NCBI GenBank assembly: GCA_017163975.1
Contig: JAFFSR010000218.1
Coordinates: 6,327,501-6,391,500 of the forward strand
DNA: 64,000 nucleotides
Origin: Anastatus disparis
Lineage: Eukaryota; Arthropoda; Insecta; Hymenoptera; Eupelmidae
Direction of reading: 5' to 3'
In this document: piece after piece, positions 25,013-38,198 of the stretch
Position numbering within the stretch: the first letter of the stretch is position 1
Layout of the letters: the number at the start of each line of letters is the position of its first letter
Program-made: the position numbers and the translations under genes
The notes under the pieces: generated by a model
Seen by the model: only the letters and a program-made list of their open reading frames with translations
What the model was told of the DNA's origin: nothing
Database searches by the model: none

Positions 25013-27199
25013 TAATAATAAAATATTTATAGATTTATAATAAAAATAAAATATTTAAAAATTTATAATAATATTTAAATAAATGGTTTTATAAATATTC
25101 ACATAAATAACAATTGAATTTAACAAAAATCTTTTTCCTACGAATTTTTAATACTATTGACTTTCAATAATTATGGGTTTCGCTACGATTGACAATAATT
25201 CCAGTTTAATCATTTTATTTTTCATCCCAATCAATCTATAAAACAATAAGAACGAAAAAAAAAGTGAGTAACAATTCTTCCTTTAATTTAGAATCACGCA
25301 TTTGAGCTTAAATTGTGCACGCTTCAAAAACGTGAAAGTTTAAAAACTTGTATATCAAGCGCGTTGTATCGTTAGTTTTAAAGCATCTGAATTGCACTTT
25401 AATATAATATCTTGTTAAATAAACAGATGTACAGTTTGCGTTGCGCGGAGTAAGAATAGCAATAAAAAAAAAATAAGAAATACGAAGATTTCATACTCGG
25501 AATTATTGCTTTATAACAAGTTGCAATTTCTTATCTCTCTCTCGAACGTTTATAAAACTTATTTATGCTTTTGTAATGTGACTTTGGGTTATTTGCATGA
25601 TGATAATGATTCCTTGCGTTTTTCTTACTTCCTGTCCTCGTAATTTCCGACTTACGTTTTTTTTTTATTGTTCGAGCTCACGTGATCTAGTTTTGTATGA
25701 TACGTTGTTACGTTATATTGACGTGATGAAAAATTAGTGAATCAATTTTCTTGGTTTTTTTTTCTATTTATCTGAATTGAATTTTTGGATTTTTTTATAT
25801 TGAAATAGAATTAAGTAAAATTATTTTCAGAGTGAATGTTTAATCTATAAAATAAAGAATTGAATTTTTAATTTAATTTTAATGGAATTAAAATTTATTT
25901 TGTTTCTTTTTCACGCGGAAGACAGAATGATTGTTCTATTTATTCTATTTAGATTACACATAAAAATTACAATGACTTTGAATTGAAATAAATATATTTA
26001 ACTTATTGTTTATTATCATGTACATCTAAATAACTAAAATATTTATTTGATTCGCATAATTAAGAAACTATAATTCTATAATAAAATTAAGAATTTCATT
26101 CAGAAAAATAAAAAATTTTTAAAATCTTTAATACTTATATTATATAACTTGAAACGTAGTTTCAATTTTTTGATTTTCACACCTGATATCACATTTGAAT
26201 ATGAATTTTTGCATCGGGGAACAAAATCAATTAATAAACTATTTGAAAAATTATGCTTTTCATTCATAATTTTATAATAATAAATAATGATAATATATAG
26301 CAAAAATTGTTAGTATTTCAAATATATGCATTAAAAAAATCTAATTTTACGCAATTCTAGATTCGCGTACATTTACTTTATAAATGATAATTCATTGAAG
26401 AATTTTCGAAAGTTTTTTTGGTATTTTGAAATACATGAATACTGACCTATTTCTATCAATGCGAACTAATTAATTTTCAACTTGTATATCTTTCTTAATT
26501 TCAAATATTCACTTATATAATTACTAAGAAACTACACGTGCGTGTAAAAAAAATATTCCAATATTTACTTTATTTAATTAATAGCAATAAGGTTTGAATT
26601 TTTTTTCAAATTTGTTAATTATTTATTTATAAAATTTTGTTGAAACAAATTAAATGAATAAACGTTCGAATAAAACACGCTGTGGACGTTTTAATTCATT
26701 GATAAAATCTTTCTTTATTAAATAATTAAATGCACTTTATTTACATTTCGTACTACAATGAAAATGAAAAAGTTTGCGTATTTAGCGTGACGTATGAATG
26801 AAAGTCGCGCAATTACAGTGAGATTTATTTGAAGTTGTAAATTTATATGTTAATTAGCCATGTATTTACGTTATTTTTCATGTATACTTATTAAATATTA
26901 GTATTTCCTTAATAAGGTGTACGAATGACGTTCAGCCTTGAATTTAATTTAATTATAGGTAATAAAAAAAAACGATTAAAATTTAGTCTTTTTCCTAACT
27001 GTTATAATTTAATCTTTTCCTGAAATGCGTTATTTTTAGAAAATGCACGTAGGTGTGTGGGTGTATGAAAAATGTTTTTTTTTTGTTCTATATCATTAAT
27101 TCTGAAAAACTTATTTTTCCATTTTTTTTATATATTGCAATTTAAAAAAAAAATAAATTGAGAAAAAAAAATCATTTCAAAAATGAATTCGTATTGAAT

Positions 27200-27403
27200 T
27201 TTTATTTTTATTTTATTTAACGTTGCTGTATTTTAGCTATCATTGCGATGCTAATTAGCAACGGAGATCTTAAGTATGTTTGCGAACAAAGCACATGTAA
27301 CGCACAGTGGTTTTTGTATAAATCAGCCGAGAGCGGGATTCGAACTCGGATCCTCGAGATTACGAATCCATCACTTTAACTGAGTGAGCCACGAAAGACC
27401 TCG
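27200..27403 (-). mobile_element. tRNA-derived SINE, copy 3
   Basis: Same architecture as copy 1 on the - strand: A/B-box head (B box GTTCGAATCCCGC), CATGTGCTTTG block, 3' inverted repeat and T-rich + strand tail. Both arms of the 3' inverted repeat have changed together: CGTTGCT pairs with AGCAACG instead of CGTCGCT with AGCGACG. Confidence 0.82.
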
Positions 27404-30400
27404 AGACCTAAGAATGTAGATTTTTCAATCTAGATTTTTAAAATCTAAATAAAACAATTTATACAATATTTTGAATTGATAAACATATTAACAATAAATC
27501 AGAATATGTAATTTATTACAAAAACAAAATTTTTAAAAAACATTTTCGATTTATTTTAATATATAATGTATAAGAATGTTATGAAAATAATTATAGATAG
27601 AATTTGTCATTCTTCCAGAAAGATTGATAGTTATATTAATTATATAAGACAAATCAACAAAATATAAAATATTTTTAAATAATATTAATATGATTTGTGA
27701 TTATTTTCAGGAAGATTCAAATTTATTAGTTTACAATCAAATTTGTTGTTTTGTTTGAAGATATAGTTAAGATTAATTTTTAGTTTTTTCAAATATGAAA
27801 AATAATTTTAATAATTTAAAATTTGAATAACACAGCAAATGGATATCTTACTGGATGATCGACAATATACCCTGTCGAAATAGTAAATCTTAATTTTGAA
27901 GATCTCCAAACGAAATTAGAGTTTTTTTGTTAAATTTATTACTTAAAGTTTTGTTCAAAGAATCAATACAAACTTTTTATAACTTAAAGATATTCCAAAT
28001 AAAAATGTGATTAGTGTCTATATAAAAAAAAACTGAAAAATCAATATAATTTTGTAAACGCCAAGAATAGAATACATTTGCAATGCTGCGATCACTCAAC
28101 CATCATCTCACATTCCTATAATCCAGTCATGAGTAACAGACTTTACTAAATAAGATCGTACTCGTTTATACGGATACATAATCATAGGAGGTAAGACGTC
28201 AGCAGTCGGCAGAGAATGTATAAATTACTGTATAAGTAGCTTTCTTATCTTCAGAAGCAATCCTAAAAAGAGTCTTACTTCTTTTTGACCAGTAGCTTTC
28301 CATTTTTTAATGTCAACTACAGAATTCTCATCCGCATTGAATACGCTTTTAAGGCTGTTGAAAATAGTTTCTACTTTTTTTTAAATACACTTTACAGTCT
28401 AGACGACATTGTCTTGTAATAGATTCTATTATAAAAGATAAACGTTCGGAAACGATTTAACATTTTTTCTTTCGCGCCTGAGAACGTCTTGCAAAAAATC
28501 TATTAAGCCAATTTTCATTTGATATATTATTTGTAAACATTAAATTTCTTTTAGCTTCTTTCAATACTCGTTTCTATGACATCTTTTTTATGAATAGAAT
28601 AAAAACACTATAATTTACTTTTTCACCAATTTCTTTTTGTACAATTTAAGTTTTTGATGGACCTTTTCTGCAATTTTTTTGCACCAATCCAAAGATATTA
28701 GAATTGAGCTTTGTCTTAGAATTTCAAATTATTGAGAAAGTTTTCTGAATAGTCAAACAGATTTAGAATAAATCAATACAGAATTATTGATATTCTTTCA
28801 TCTTACATGTCTTATCGAATTTGCCCTTTAATCAAATTTAAATAATAAAAATAGTTTTTGTAATTATTCTTTTTGTTTCGTAACATTAATTATTCAAAAT
28901 TATTTTTAGTTATTTTAAAATTCATCAATGTTAGGCAAGCGATACTAGTAGCTATGTGAAAAATACTTTAAATATCATATTTAATGATATAAAATGTATA
29001 ATCATTAATGTGATTATGATATTTCTAATCAGTCTTTAATTAGTAATGACCAAAATATCTTGAAAAAATAAATTAGGAAATAAAAAGTTTTTGGAAAGTA
29101 GATATCTTTTAGATTTACCAGTAAATTCAACGAGATAAAGTGTCACTATATCAGTTCGAAAAAAAGGTGACGATTATGATATGATTCAACTTACTCCTCC
29201 TCAAGTGAAGCTTCTAAACATTAATTTAAACTTTTAAAAAGTTATTATTCATTAATTACAGCATAAAAGAGAGTCTTTACAGTTTTTCTATTAATCTACA
29301 CGTCAGTTTCAGTGGATGCATGAGATAAAAGGTTACTCCTGACGTCAAGCTTGATATTATTTGAAACGGTATATCTTAATCAGCTGTCAAGATAATAAAA
29401 AAAAAGGAAAATTTTTGATTATGCTAATTTAGTGATAACACCTTCGGTTATTCATATATATAGAAAAAAATGTGATTTAGTTTCTATATAAAATTGATAA
29501 AAGTTAAATTTGCGAAATTTCATGATAAGTGAGAGATGAAATTCGAAAAATTTTATTGATTATTTTAAAGTCAGATTTGATTCATGTTTAGACTTAATAT
29601 TTCATCATTTTTTATTAAAAAACATCAAAGATTTTAAATGAAGCGATTTTTTTACAAAACCATGTATTACCAATCTTTCAGAAAATATTATAAACGTTAG
29701 GTTTCACTAAAATTGACAGCATTATTCTGAGTTAGAAAAAAAATAAAAGGCATGTATGTATGGTGAATTCATAAACGAAGAGTTTAAGCATCGGAGACTT
29801 TAGAGCTGGCGATAAATAGAACTTTGCATAAATTTCAATATCGGCGGCGTTTTACAGATTAGCATTGACGTAGAGGCCCCCCTCAAAGAGAAAAGAAAAA
29901 AGAGAGAAGGCCCGTCACTTGGTTGTACATATAAATGCGCTCTGGTTTAACTTTTTTTTTGTGTCTCTGTACAAGGTTCGTTGCTATGTAGGCACAAATA
30001 AGGTCTAAAAAATCAAGATAAAATTGGGATGTAAAAAGTGAAAGAAATGATATTGTTGGTTAGAAAAATAGTAGATATATTTTTGAAAATTCAATGATAA
30101 ATCAGTGAGATTATGTTGTAATACCGCATTAATATTCAAAAGATACACATTATCATGTTCTTCTAAAATTATAACAGATTTACATATCTAAAATGATGAC
30201 ATATCTTTATTTAATATAAGCATTTCATGGCTAAAATTTTTACCCAGCAAAATAAGATAACTAAAGCCAAGTAGTTCGAACGAAATATGTGAATAAATTT
30301 TATGAAATTTTCTTCAAAAATCCATTATGATTTTATCGTTTTCATTAACAAGAAAGTTTTCTGTTGTTAATGTATGCCATTATGATCATTTTATTCAATT

Positions 30401-31150
30401 GTAATTTAAATGCATATTTTTTAATCAGAAAATTCTTTAAATCTGACATTGTTTGTTACTTTTTTTAATTAATTTCTGTAATCATATAATACACAGAATA
30501 ACATTATTGAAAAAACAAGCAACGATGAATTAGAGCTCAATTTTTGGTATACTCAAAGAATCATATGATAACCAACAGCAAACAATAATATAGGATTCTT
30601 AAAAATTCATAGAAATCAATTTTGAGGTCTGGGCTTACAATGCACATTAAAAAGCATTGAAAAATTTTTGGATTGTTAATATTTAGTATTTTAATTGTAT
30701 ATATCATATGCACATGTAATTTGCATGGTAGCATGTAGGATGAAATTTCTTCGATAAAAATTAATATGTTTTATCAAAGATTGTAAATAAAGTAGCATAA
30801 TAATCACAAGATACATCATATCTGTATAGCTATTATTAGACATACGTCGGATTTAAAATTATTGCATAATATAAGAAATTTTCAATATGAATTTTCTGAA
30901 ATTAAAATCCTTAAAAAAAAACAGTTTTAATAAGTTTTGAGGCAAAAATTTTAAAATTTTTATGTGAAAATGTCTGTGAATTTTATAACATGTATTTTTA
31001 ATGAAATTGCATAACATGTTTAGAAATTCTTCCGATACACTTTTAAAACTCCATTTCCAGATGGTCGTAAACATTTCCAAGTTTAAATTTATTTATTGCA
31101 TCTGCTGAAATATCAACATAAACTTTCACTTATTAATTAATTTGAAAAAA

Positions 31151-31173
31151 AATATTGGCTCCCAGCCAATATT
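31151..31173. repeat. Perfect 10-bp hairpin
   Basis: AATATTGGCT (31151-31160), loop CCC, then AGCCAATATT (31164-31173). A compact perfect palindrome in non-coding DNA, of unknown role. Confidence 0.7.
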
Positions 31174-32574
31174 CGACTATTTAAAGTTTCGGTTATAGAA
31201 ATTTTAAAATAAATTCTAAATCATATCATCAAGTAATACAATGAGAGATTTAATTTTGATCAGTGAATCATACATATTATTTCAGTTTTTTAATTTTATT
31301 CCAATTATGAAAAGTTGAAAATATATTTTATTGCATAATTACAATTTTTGTTTTTATTAGAACAAAAAATAAATATTTTTGATGAATTTAATTACAAATG
31401 AAGAATTACAAAGAAATAGAACCGAATATAATCTTGTTAAGCTCATATAAGTATCACGGTAGTTTTTGACCAAAATAAAATCTGTTTTTAATCGTCTAAC
31501 TACTGACTATTCATAATAAGAAAATTTTATCATTTCTAATATTTGTTTATAATTTATATCAAATTATTGAATTTATACTTATTTATTAATCAATAACGTT
31601 TGTCAAACTATTAAAACGAAAAACAGAATACAACTTTAAAAATCAACCAAAAACCGTGTCCTTTACGGTATAATCAAACTCTTAATCAGTTTCATGTATA
31701 AAAAAAGTGACCTTTCATGCTTCAATAAAGTAGTTTTTTTCACAGTTTTTCAACTCTTGAAAAAACGTTCTTACAAACGTTCAATTTATAAAACTACCAT
31801 TACTTAGCCGTTTTACAAATTCTCAGACGTTAAAACGAATTTAAAATTCTTCATCATTCCGAATCATCGCCTCGATTACAACGTGCCGTTAACCATTTAA
31901 TTTTTTTTTATCTCCTTCTTCTTTTCATTTGAATGATCTCTTTTAATACGATTAATACACACATGGCATATCATGCCAGCGTCGCATTCACGCTTCTTGT
32001 TAACGCAATAAATATAACAGCTTTATATATACGATTTATTCATCGCCGTACTGTCTATAATAACAGAACTGCCGTTTTATAAAAATGTGCGTCAGAGGAG
32101 CTTGTAAAACCGTTTGATGATAATTAAAAGATTTCTTTTGTATACATTGATCGATGCTTATTGAGATTGTTTGTTATAAGAAAAAAAAATTACAAAAAAT
32201 TATCGTATTTAATATAAATGTTGTATATCGATTGCGTTTTAGTTTTTGTTCAATGACTTTTTTTTCTTCTATTTTTATAATGTAATTTTTTATAGATTTT
32301 AATAAAAAGAGGTGGATGATTTTTTGCCTGATCGCGATGTTTTCACTGACGCACGCCATTGACGCGCTTACATTGTTATTTGTCCAAAAATTTCAACATT
32401 GGATCATATTACTGGGCATATTGTTGATGTATACTCAAGCTTGATTATGATGATTTCGATGTTTACTTTGGATATTGCATTAATAGCACTTTGGGGAGCT
32501 AATGTAATGTGCTTCAAATATTGTGAGATAGTGTAATTGAAATTTGTTGTTTGAAGTAATCGATTTTTTAGCGA

Positions 32575-32866
32575 TTAACTCGCACTTGCTTCTTTTTCAT
32601 AAGAATCTTAAGTTAAAATTCATAAAAAGTTTGTTTATGAAATTTTTAGATAAAAAAACAAAAATAAATTTAAAAATTTGTCATCCTTTTTTGTTTTTAA
32701 AGTTGCAAATAATATTTTAAACATTTTTTTTTCGGCAAAAATATATTCTCTACCGTATGAATATTATCTTTAAAACTTTTCAAAATTTTTTGATTAATCT
32801 TAAATTAATTATAATCAATTATTGCTCAAAGTTCTTTGCAGTAACCAAATGCAGTGAACAAATTAA
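32575..32866 (+). mobile_element. TTAA MITE family, copy B
   Basis: TTAA at 32575-32578 and 32863-32866. Contains CAAAAATATATTCTCT, CTTAAATTAATTATAATCAA and the end block TTGCAGTAACCAAATGCAGT, in the same order as copies A, C, D and E. Opposite orientation to the nearby copy C. Confidence 0.75.
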
Positions 32867-33525
32867 GATAGTCTAATTAGGTGAAAAGCAAAGTATGTTA
32901 TGAATTTATTTTTATTAAAATGAAAAAAAATAGGTAAAAATAGTTAAATAAACCAATATAATAAAGTAATATTGATAAAAGTCGATAAAAATAATTTCTA
33001 TCTTTGCACTCATATTCCAGGATATACGCCACTGAAACATTATACTTCGAAAATAAAAAAATAATGTTTAATATCTGCAACAACATTGATCCGGAACATC
33101 AATTAAAATGATTCCATTAAAAGTCATTGAGAAAAGCAGTAAAACATTTATACATGCTATATACGCAGACCCATCACTTTCACGTCGTGTACGTACGTCA
33201 ATCACGATCATAATTTTTTTTTCTTCGTCAAAGTGTTTTTGGAAAGCGCACGGAAAAGAGAGAACGAGACACACTTCCTTCATACACGAAAAAAGACACC
33301 GTTAAATGTGTTAAAAAAAACGAGGCCGATATTGCACTCGATGTGAAAATTAATCTTCTAAGAATCTTGTAATTTCTTTACCGTTCGTCGTTAGTTTTTA
33401 ATGGGAAAAGATGTAAAAGTTGTTGAAATGATTTTGGTAAATATTTTCGAAAATTTTTTCAATTTTAAATTTATTTTTATTACTTCTTGCAAAATTCATT
33501 AAACATAGAATTGAGAATATTTTTA

Positions 33526-33805
33526 TTAACCTGTTCATTGCATTTGGTTACTGCAGTAGCCGAATCATTTTTAGTAATAATTATAATAAATTTAAAATTA
33601 ATCAGAATATTTTTAAAAATTAAAACATAATTTTTGTAAAATAGAGAATCTATTTTTGCTGAAATAAATTTTTCAAATATCATTTGCAATCCCTAAAACA
33701 AAAAAATCATAAATTTTCGAAAATTTTTTTGCCTTTAAATTTTGTAAAAAGCAACTAAATTTCAGCTTAAAATGATTATAAAAAAAGTTGCAATGAATGG
33801 GTTAA
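33526..33805 (-). mobile_element. TTAA MITE family, copy C (best-preserved termini)
   Basis: Flanked by TTAA at 33526-33529 and 33802-33805. Inside are terminal inverted repeats: CCTGTTCATTGCA at 33530-33542 against the reverse complement CCCATTCATTGCA of 33789-33801 (11 of 13 match). The element is 272 bp and non-coding. TTAA duplication with CC-starting termini is the signature of piggyBac-type transposition; family assignment is inferred from ends only. Confidence 0.78.
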
Positions 33806-36800
33806 ATTGATTATTCAATACTAAAATGCATACTTGTCAAATATAAATTGATTAATTACAAGAATTATTAATATAAAATCAAAAGTCTAAACAATCACTT
33901 CACGGTGCTAAACAAAATTTTTTAAAGTCTCGTAAAATGAAAAAAAATTTTTTTTTCACCATTTCTCACTGGAAGATTACGTAAAAATAAAGAAAAAGAT
34001 TTACAGAGATGTCGATCAGCAAGGAATATTCCTCTGTACATTGAAACGTGACGTAAAACAAAATGTCCAAGGGGAAAATAACTTGGAATCAATTTTTTTT
34101 CACTATATAAATAAAAGGGAAGTACAAACTCGCCCAAAATAAGCCAATTATTAATGTTTAAATAATAAACGTTAATATGATCACGGTAGCGCTAAACGTT
34201 CTAATTGCAAGGAAGAACATGAAAAAAATTCCTTACTTTGTTTATACTAAGCGTTATTAGCATGTTTGACAAATTCATTTATCGGTTTGCATATGTGCGT
34301 CTTCGGATCGATCGGATTGAAAAAAAAATTTTTTGTTGTTTCTTTTTTTATCTGATTTTGTCATTATTTTCGTTCTTCTATTTTGAATGTTGAATTATTT
34401 TTAGACTTTTGTTTATCTGATTTATTAATGTTTAAAATAAAGTTTTGAAAAGTTTCCGATTTTATAAATATTTAGATATTTAAGCGACGTCTTTCGTACT
34501 TGATCAAATTGATATAAATCTTGATGCATGAACGCTACCGACAATTATAAATATTTTCATTTTCGAGAATACTATTTCCTTTTATTTGTGACTTAAACAT
34601 TATTAAGTTTTCTATACTCCAAGTAAAAATTTTACTCGAGTAAAATAAAATTTCACTCTAATGAAATATTAACTCCCATTCTAAAATTAATATGAATTTT
34701 CGCTCTAATTTAACGCGTATAATAAATAGTGAGTTATAAAATTAGTTTTAAAGTAATACCTTAATAAGTTATATTAAGATATATTTGAACACCAACAATG
34801 TATTTACATCCAAACTTAGTAAAATATATGAAATTTCAAAAACGCTACGATAAAACAAACACAATAAATTTTGCTTAAAGTAAACAAATTATTCCGTGTT
34901 GAAAATTCCGTTTTATCGGATCTTAACAACATTGATGAAGATTCATGGTTTTATCATGAAGACAAATATACTGCGCACCAAATAAAAGCTTGAGCAACTT
35001 CAATTTATTTATAAATTATGGATTCTAGACGAGGCAGCATTAAGATCAATTGATGCTCTATTTATAATTTACAAAATTTATATTTAATAATTTTCTAGAT
35101 TATTTTAAAAAATTCAAATAAAACTTAAAAATTCATTATTTGTATTGCTCCATATTTTGAAAAAAAAAGTAATAAAATTTTTTAATCACAAAATTTTATT
35201 TTGTTTATAATTTACAAATTCAAAACATTCAATCATTTTCTAAGTAATCGAAAAGAATCCAAATGGAAATCGAAATTGCTTCCAATTTATAAAATTCAAT
35301 TGCTCCATATTCTCAGAAAAAAAGAATAAATTTTTCTATCAAGCAAAAAAAGTGCGTAATGCGAAAACTTAATCGAACGATACAATTTAATCTTTCGCAT
35401 TTCAAACTACTTACGAATGTTTAAAAATAATAATTATGCGCTTATAAGCAACGAATTAACGCGTTCCTTTTTTTTTTAAACATTAACATACCATTGTTTC
35501 GAGAGAGTAGAATAAAAAAGAAAATTAAAAGCGTTTCGAGAGCTCGTATAATATGACTTAAATATTGCATTCGTATTACATGTGCATATTAAGCGGATAT
35601 TTTCTGTAGCTTTGCCGGTAATAAAAAAACGGTTACGTTATTCAAACACGTAATTGTGCATGGAGAGGAAGGCGTGTTTTCTCAATGATCGTTAGATAAG
35701 TTATGCGGAACTATATATTTATTCTTCTACTTTTTTTTTTATTTTATTTTGTTGATAAAAATTGATTATGCATAAACTTTTGTTAGGAACTTTTCTTTTT
35801 GTTCTTTCGACAAAGTAACGGTTGTAGTTTATTGTAGGTTTATGAGCGAGGTTATTTGGGTTGTTCAATTTGATTTATATTGATTCTTTTAATATTTAGG
35901 ATATTTTTCGATAAATTTATTTGTTTTCTTTTGAGAAATTTATAAATTTTTTAAATCCTATGATTTGAATAGATTGCTGATTAATCTTATGAATTATCGT
36001 TTTCATTATTTTTATGACATATTCAAGTAACATTGAATATAGTTAATTAATTCTATGAGTTACGAATTAATTTTAAATTCTCGAAGCTTAAAATGTTAAG
36101 GTTTAAATTTGTTTTGGTTGACTGATCATTTTTTTTTTAGAAATAAGGAAATAAATACGTTTAAATTAAATAAACAGGTCGTATTAAAAAATTACTTTAA
36201 AAGTGTATAAATCATTATGTTATATGACTATAAACAAATTTTTTCTTTTATATTAACTTGAGGAAGAATAAATCGGTTGATAAAATCGGTATAATATTTA
36301 AAGATGTGATACATGAAATTTATATAGTTATACTTTAAAAATTTTTTTATCAAACTTTAAACTAATTCTTCTACCAAAGATAAAAACAAAACTTCCCGAT
36401 AACATAAAAAAAATGCAAAATTATCTATTATCTTCATTTTGAAAATCCGAGGCGAATAAATAAATGGTATGATTGTCAATAAAAAGTAAGAAATTACGTG
36501 AAAAAATTCGATACAATTTGTCTTGAATAAAACATTAAGTTTACATTAGCGAACCTACCAAAAACGGTACAAACATCAATTCCTTTTTCTTTTTTCGTGT
36601 ATCATAATGTTCAACCTTGTAAAATAGCTCTTGTGTTGTCGAACTGATTTTATTTTTTTAACGAACTTATCAAACGCGATACTCGTTGCGCCACACGTGG
36701 ACTGTTTTGCTAAACTTTATAAATGCGAGCGTTAAAATCGGCATCTTCTTTTTCATTGGGTATCGTTACCGACCGATAAACTTTGGGCTTTTGCTGAGGA

Positions 36801-36956
36801 AACGTGTTATGTTTATATTTGAGGAAAGCTTTAAAAAGAGAATAATAATTTTTCTTTAAAGTGTTTTCCTAATTGTTTAATTTTTAGATAAATATATTTA
36901 TGTAATTTTAGTGTTTTGAAAAAATTATTACCTTTTAACTTAAATTAAAAAAAAAA

Positions 36957-37243
36957 TTTCTTCACCTATACACTGCAACTTAATTTAGAAACATTTGAAG
37001 TTAAAATTTATAATAAATAGTTGTTTTTTATTAAGGTAAAAAGAAGAAATTTGAGATTTTTTTTCTTTTGCAAGTTTTAAATATGTAAAAAAATTTTTTC
37101 CGGTATGAATATATTCTCTATCATTTGAAAATCGAATTTGAATTTTTTTAAAATTTCCTGACTAGTTTTAAATTAATTATAATCAATCATTGTTAAAAGT
37201 TGTTTGACTACTTAGGTAGTCAAATACAGTCAATGGATTATAA
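36957..37243 (+). mobile_element. TTAA MITE family, copy D
   Basis: Shares TGAATATATTCTCTATCATT, TTTTAAATTAATTATAATCAA-type and CAAATACAGT blocks with the family, with a left end at ACACTGCAACTT. Outer borders are approximate. Near its right side it has a perfect hairpin, TTTGACTAC-TTAG-GTAGTCAAA (37204-37225). Confidence 0.65.
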
Positions 37244-38007
37244 TAAAAAAATTTTGAAGATAAAAATTAATAAGTAACATCGATTTTCGTTTTCATAAAA
37301 ATGACATAATAAAAAAAAATATGTAACGCCAAAATAATTACATTATTTAATAAAATATTGGCCAACAAGTTTTGTTTAAAATTTCATAGCACGTACTCAC
37401 GATTCTCGTCACCATAATAAACATCCATGAGCTTACAACTTATTGCACAAAACCTAATAAATTTAATCCATTACCTAAATCAAGTTGCTCACTTTACTCA
37501 TAGAGTAAAAAAAATTCTATTAACGTCAATTAATAGCGACGATTAAATCGTAAAGATAAATCCTTATTCTTTGTGGTCTAATATTTTCAATGTTGCGCTG
37601 GTAAAGGTGCAACTTTTTCTTTATGTTGTAAGAAAAAAAGGTAATAACTTATAGTTAATAGCAGACTTTTTTTTTATTTTAAATATTTATACGCTATTTA
37701 TGGAGAATCATTGAGAAAAAAATATTAAAACAAGGACGATCAAGTGCATTCAAAGAATTTCTGTTGATTAAATTTAAGATAAATCGTGAAATATTATCTC
37801 TTTGTTTTCTATTTTTGAAAATGCATTAAATGTTTATCGTTAAAAATATAAGATATTTACTAACTATTATACAAGTGTATTACACAAACATAAAAAAATA
37901 ATTCATTTGATATTAAACTTTTTTCATTTTTTATTAAATTTGAAAATCGTTTAAGAATGTCTAATCCAATTGAAAAAAATAATGTTTTTTATATATTAAT
38001 TACATTT

Positions 38008-38198
38008 TTTTTGTTTTACGTCGTTATATTTATGCTATCTTTGCGATGCTAATTAGCGACGGAAGTCGTTTGTAAACAAAGCACATGCAACGTACAGTGG
38101 TGCTTGAATAAATTAGCCGAGAGTGGGATTCGAACTCGAGTCCTCGGGGTTGCGAATCCATCGCTCTACCGACTGAGCCACTGAAGACTTCATAACTC
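38008..38198 (-). mobile_element. tRNA-derived SINE, copy 4
   Basis: Same head, body and 3' inverted repeat as copies 1 and 3, on the - strand. Flanked by ATTACATTT direct repeats at 37999-38007 and 38199-38207, a 9-bp target duplication, which fixes both ends of the element. Confidence 0.85.

Noticed and set aside
29870..29925. GGCCC-containing short inverted match near a purine-rich run
   Set aside because: The pairing is only about 5 bp and no copies or open frame support a feature.
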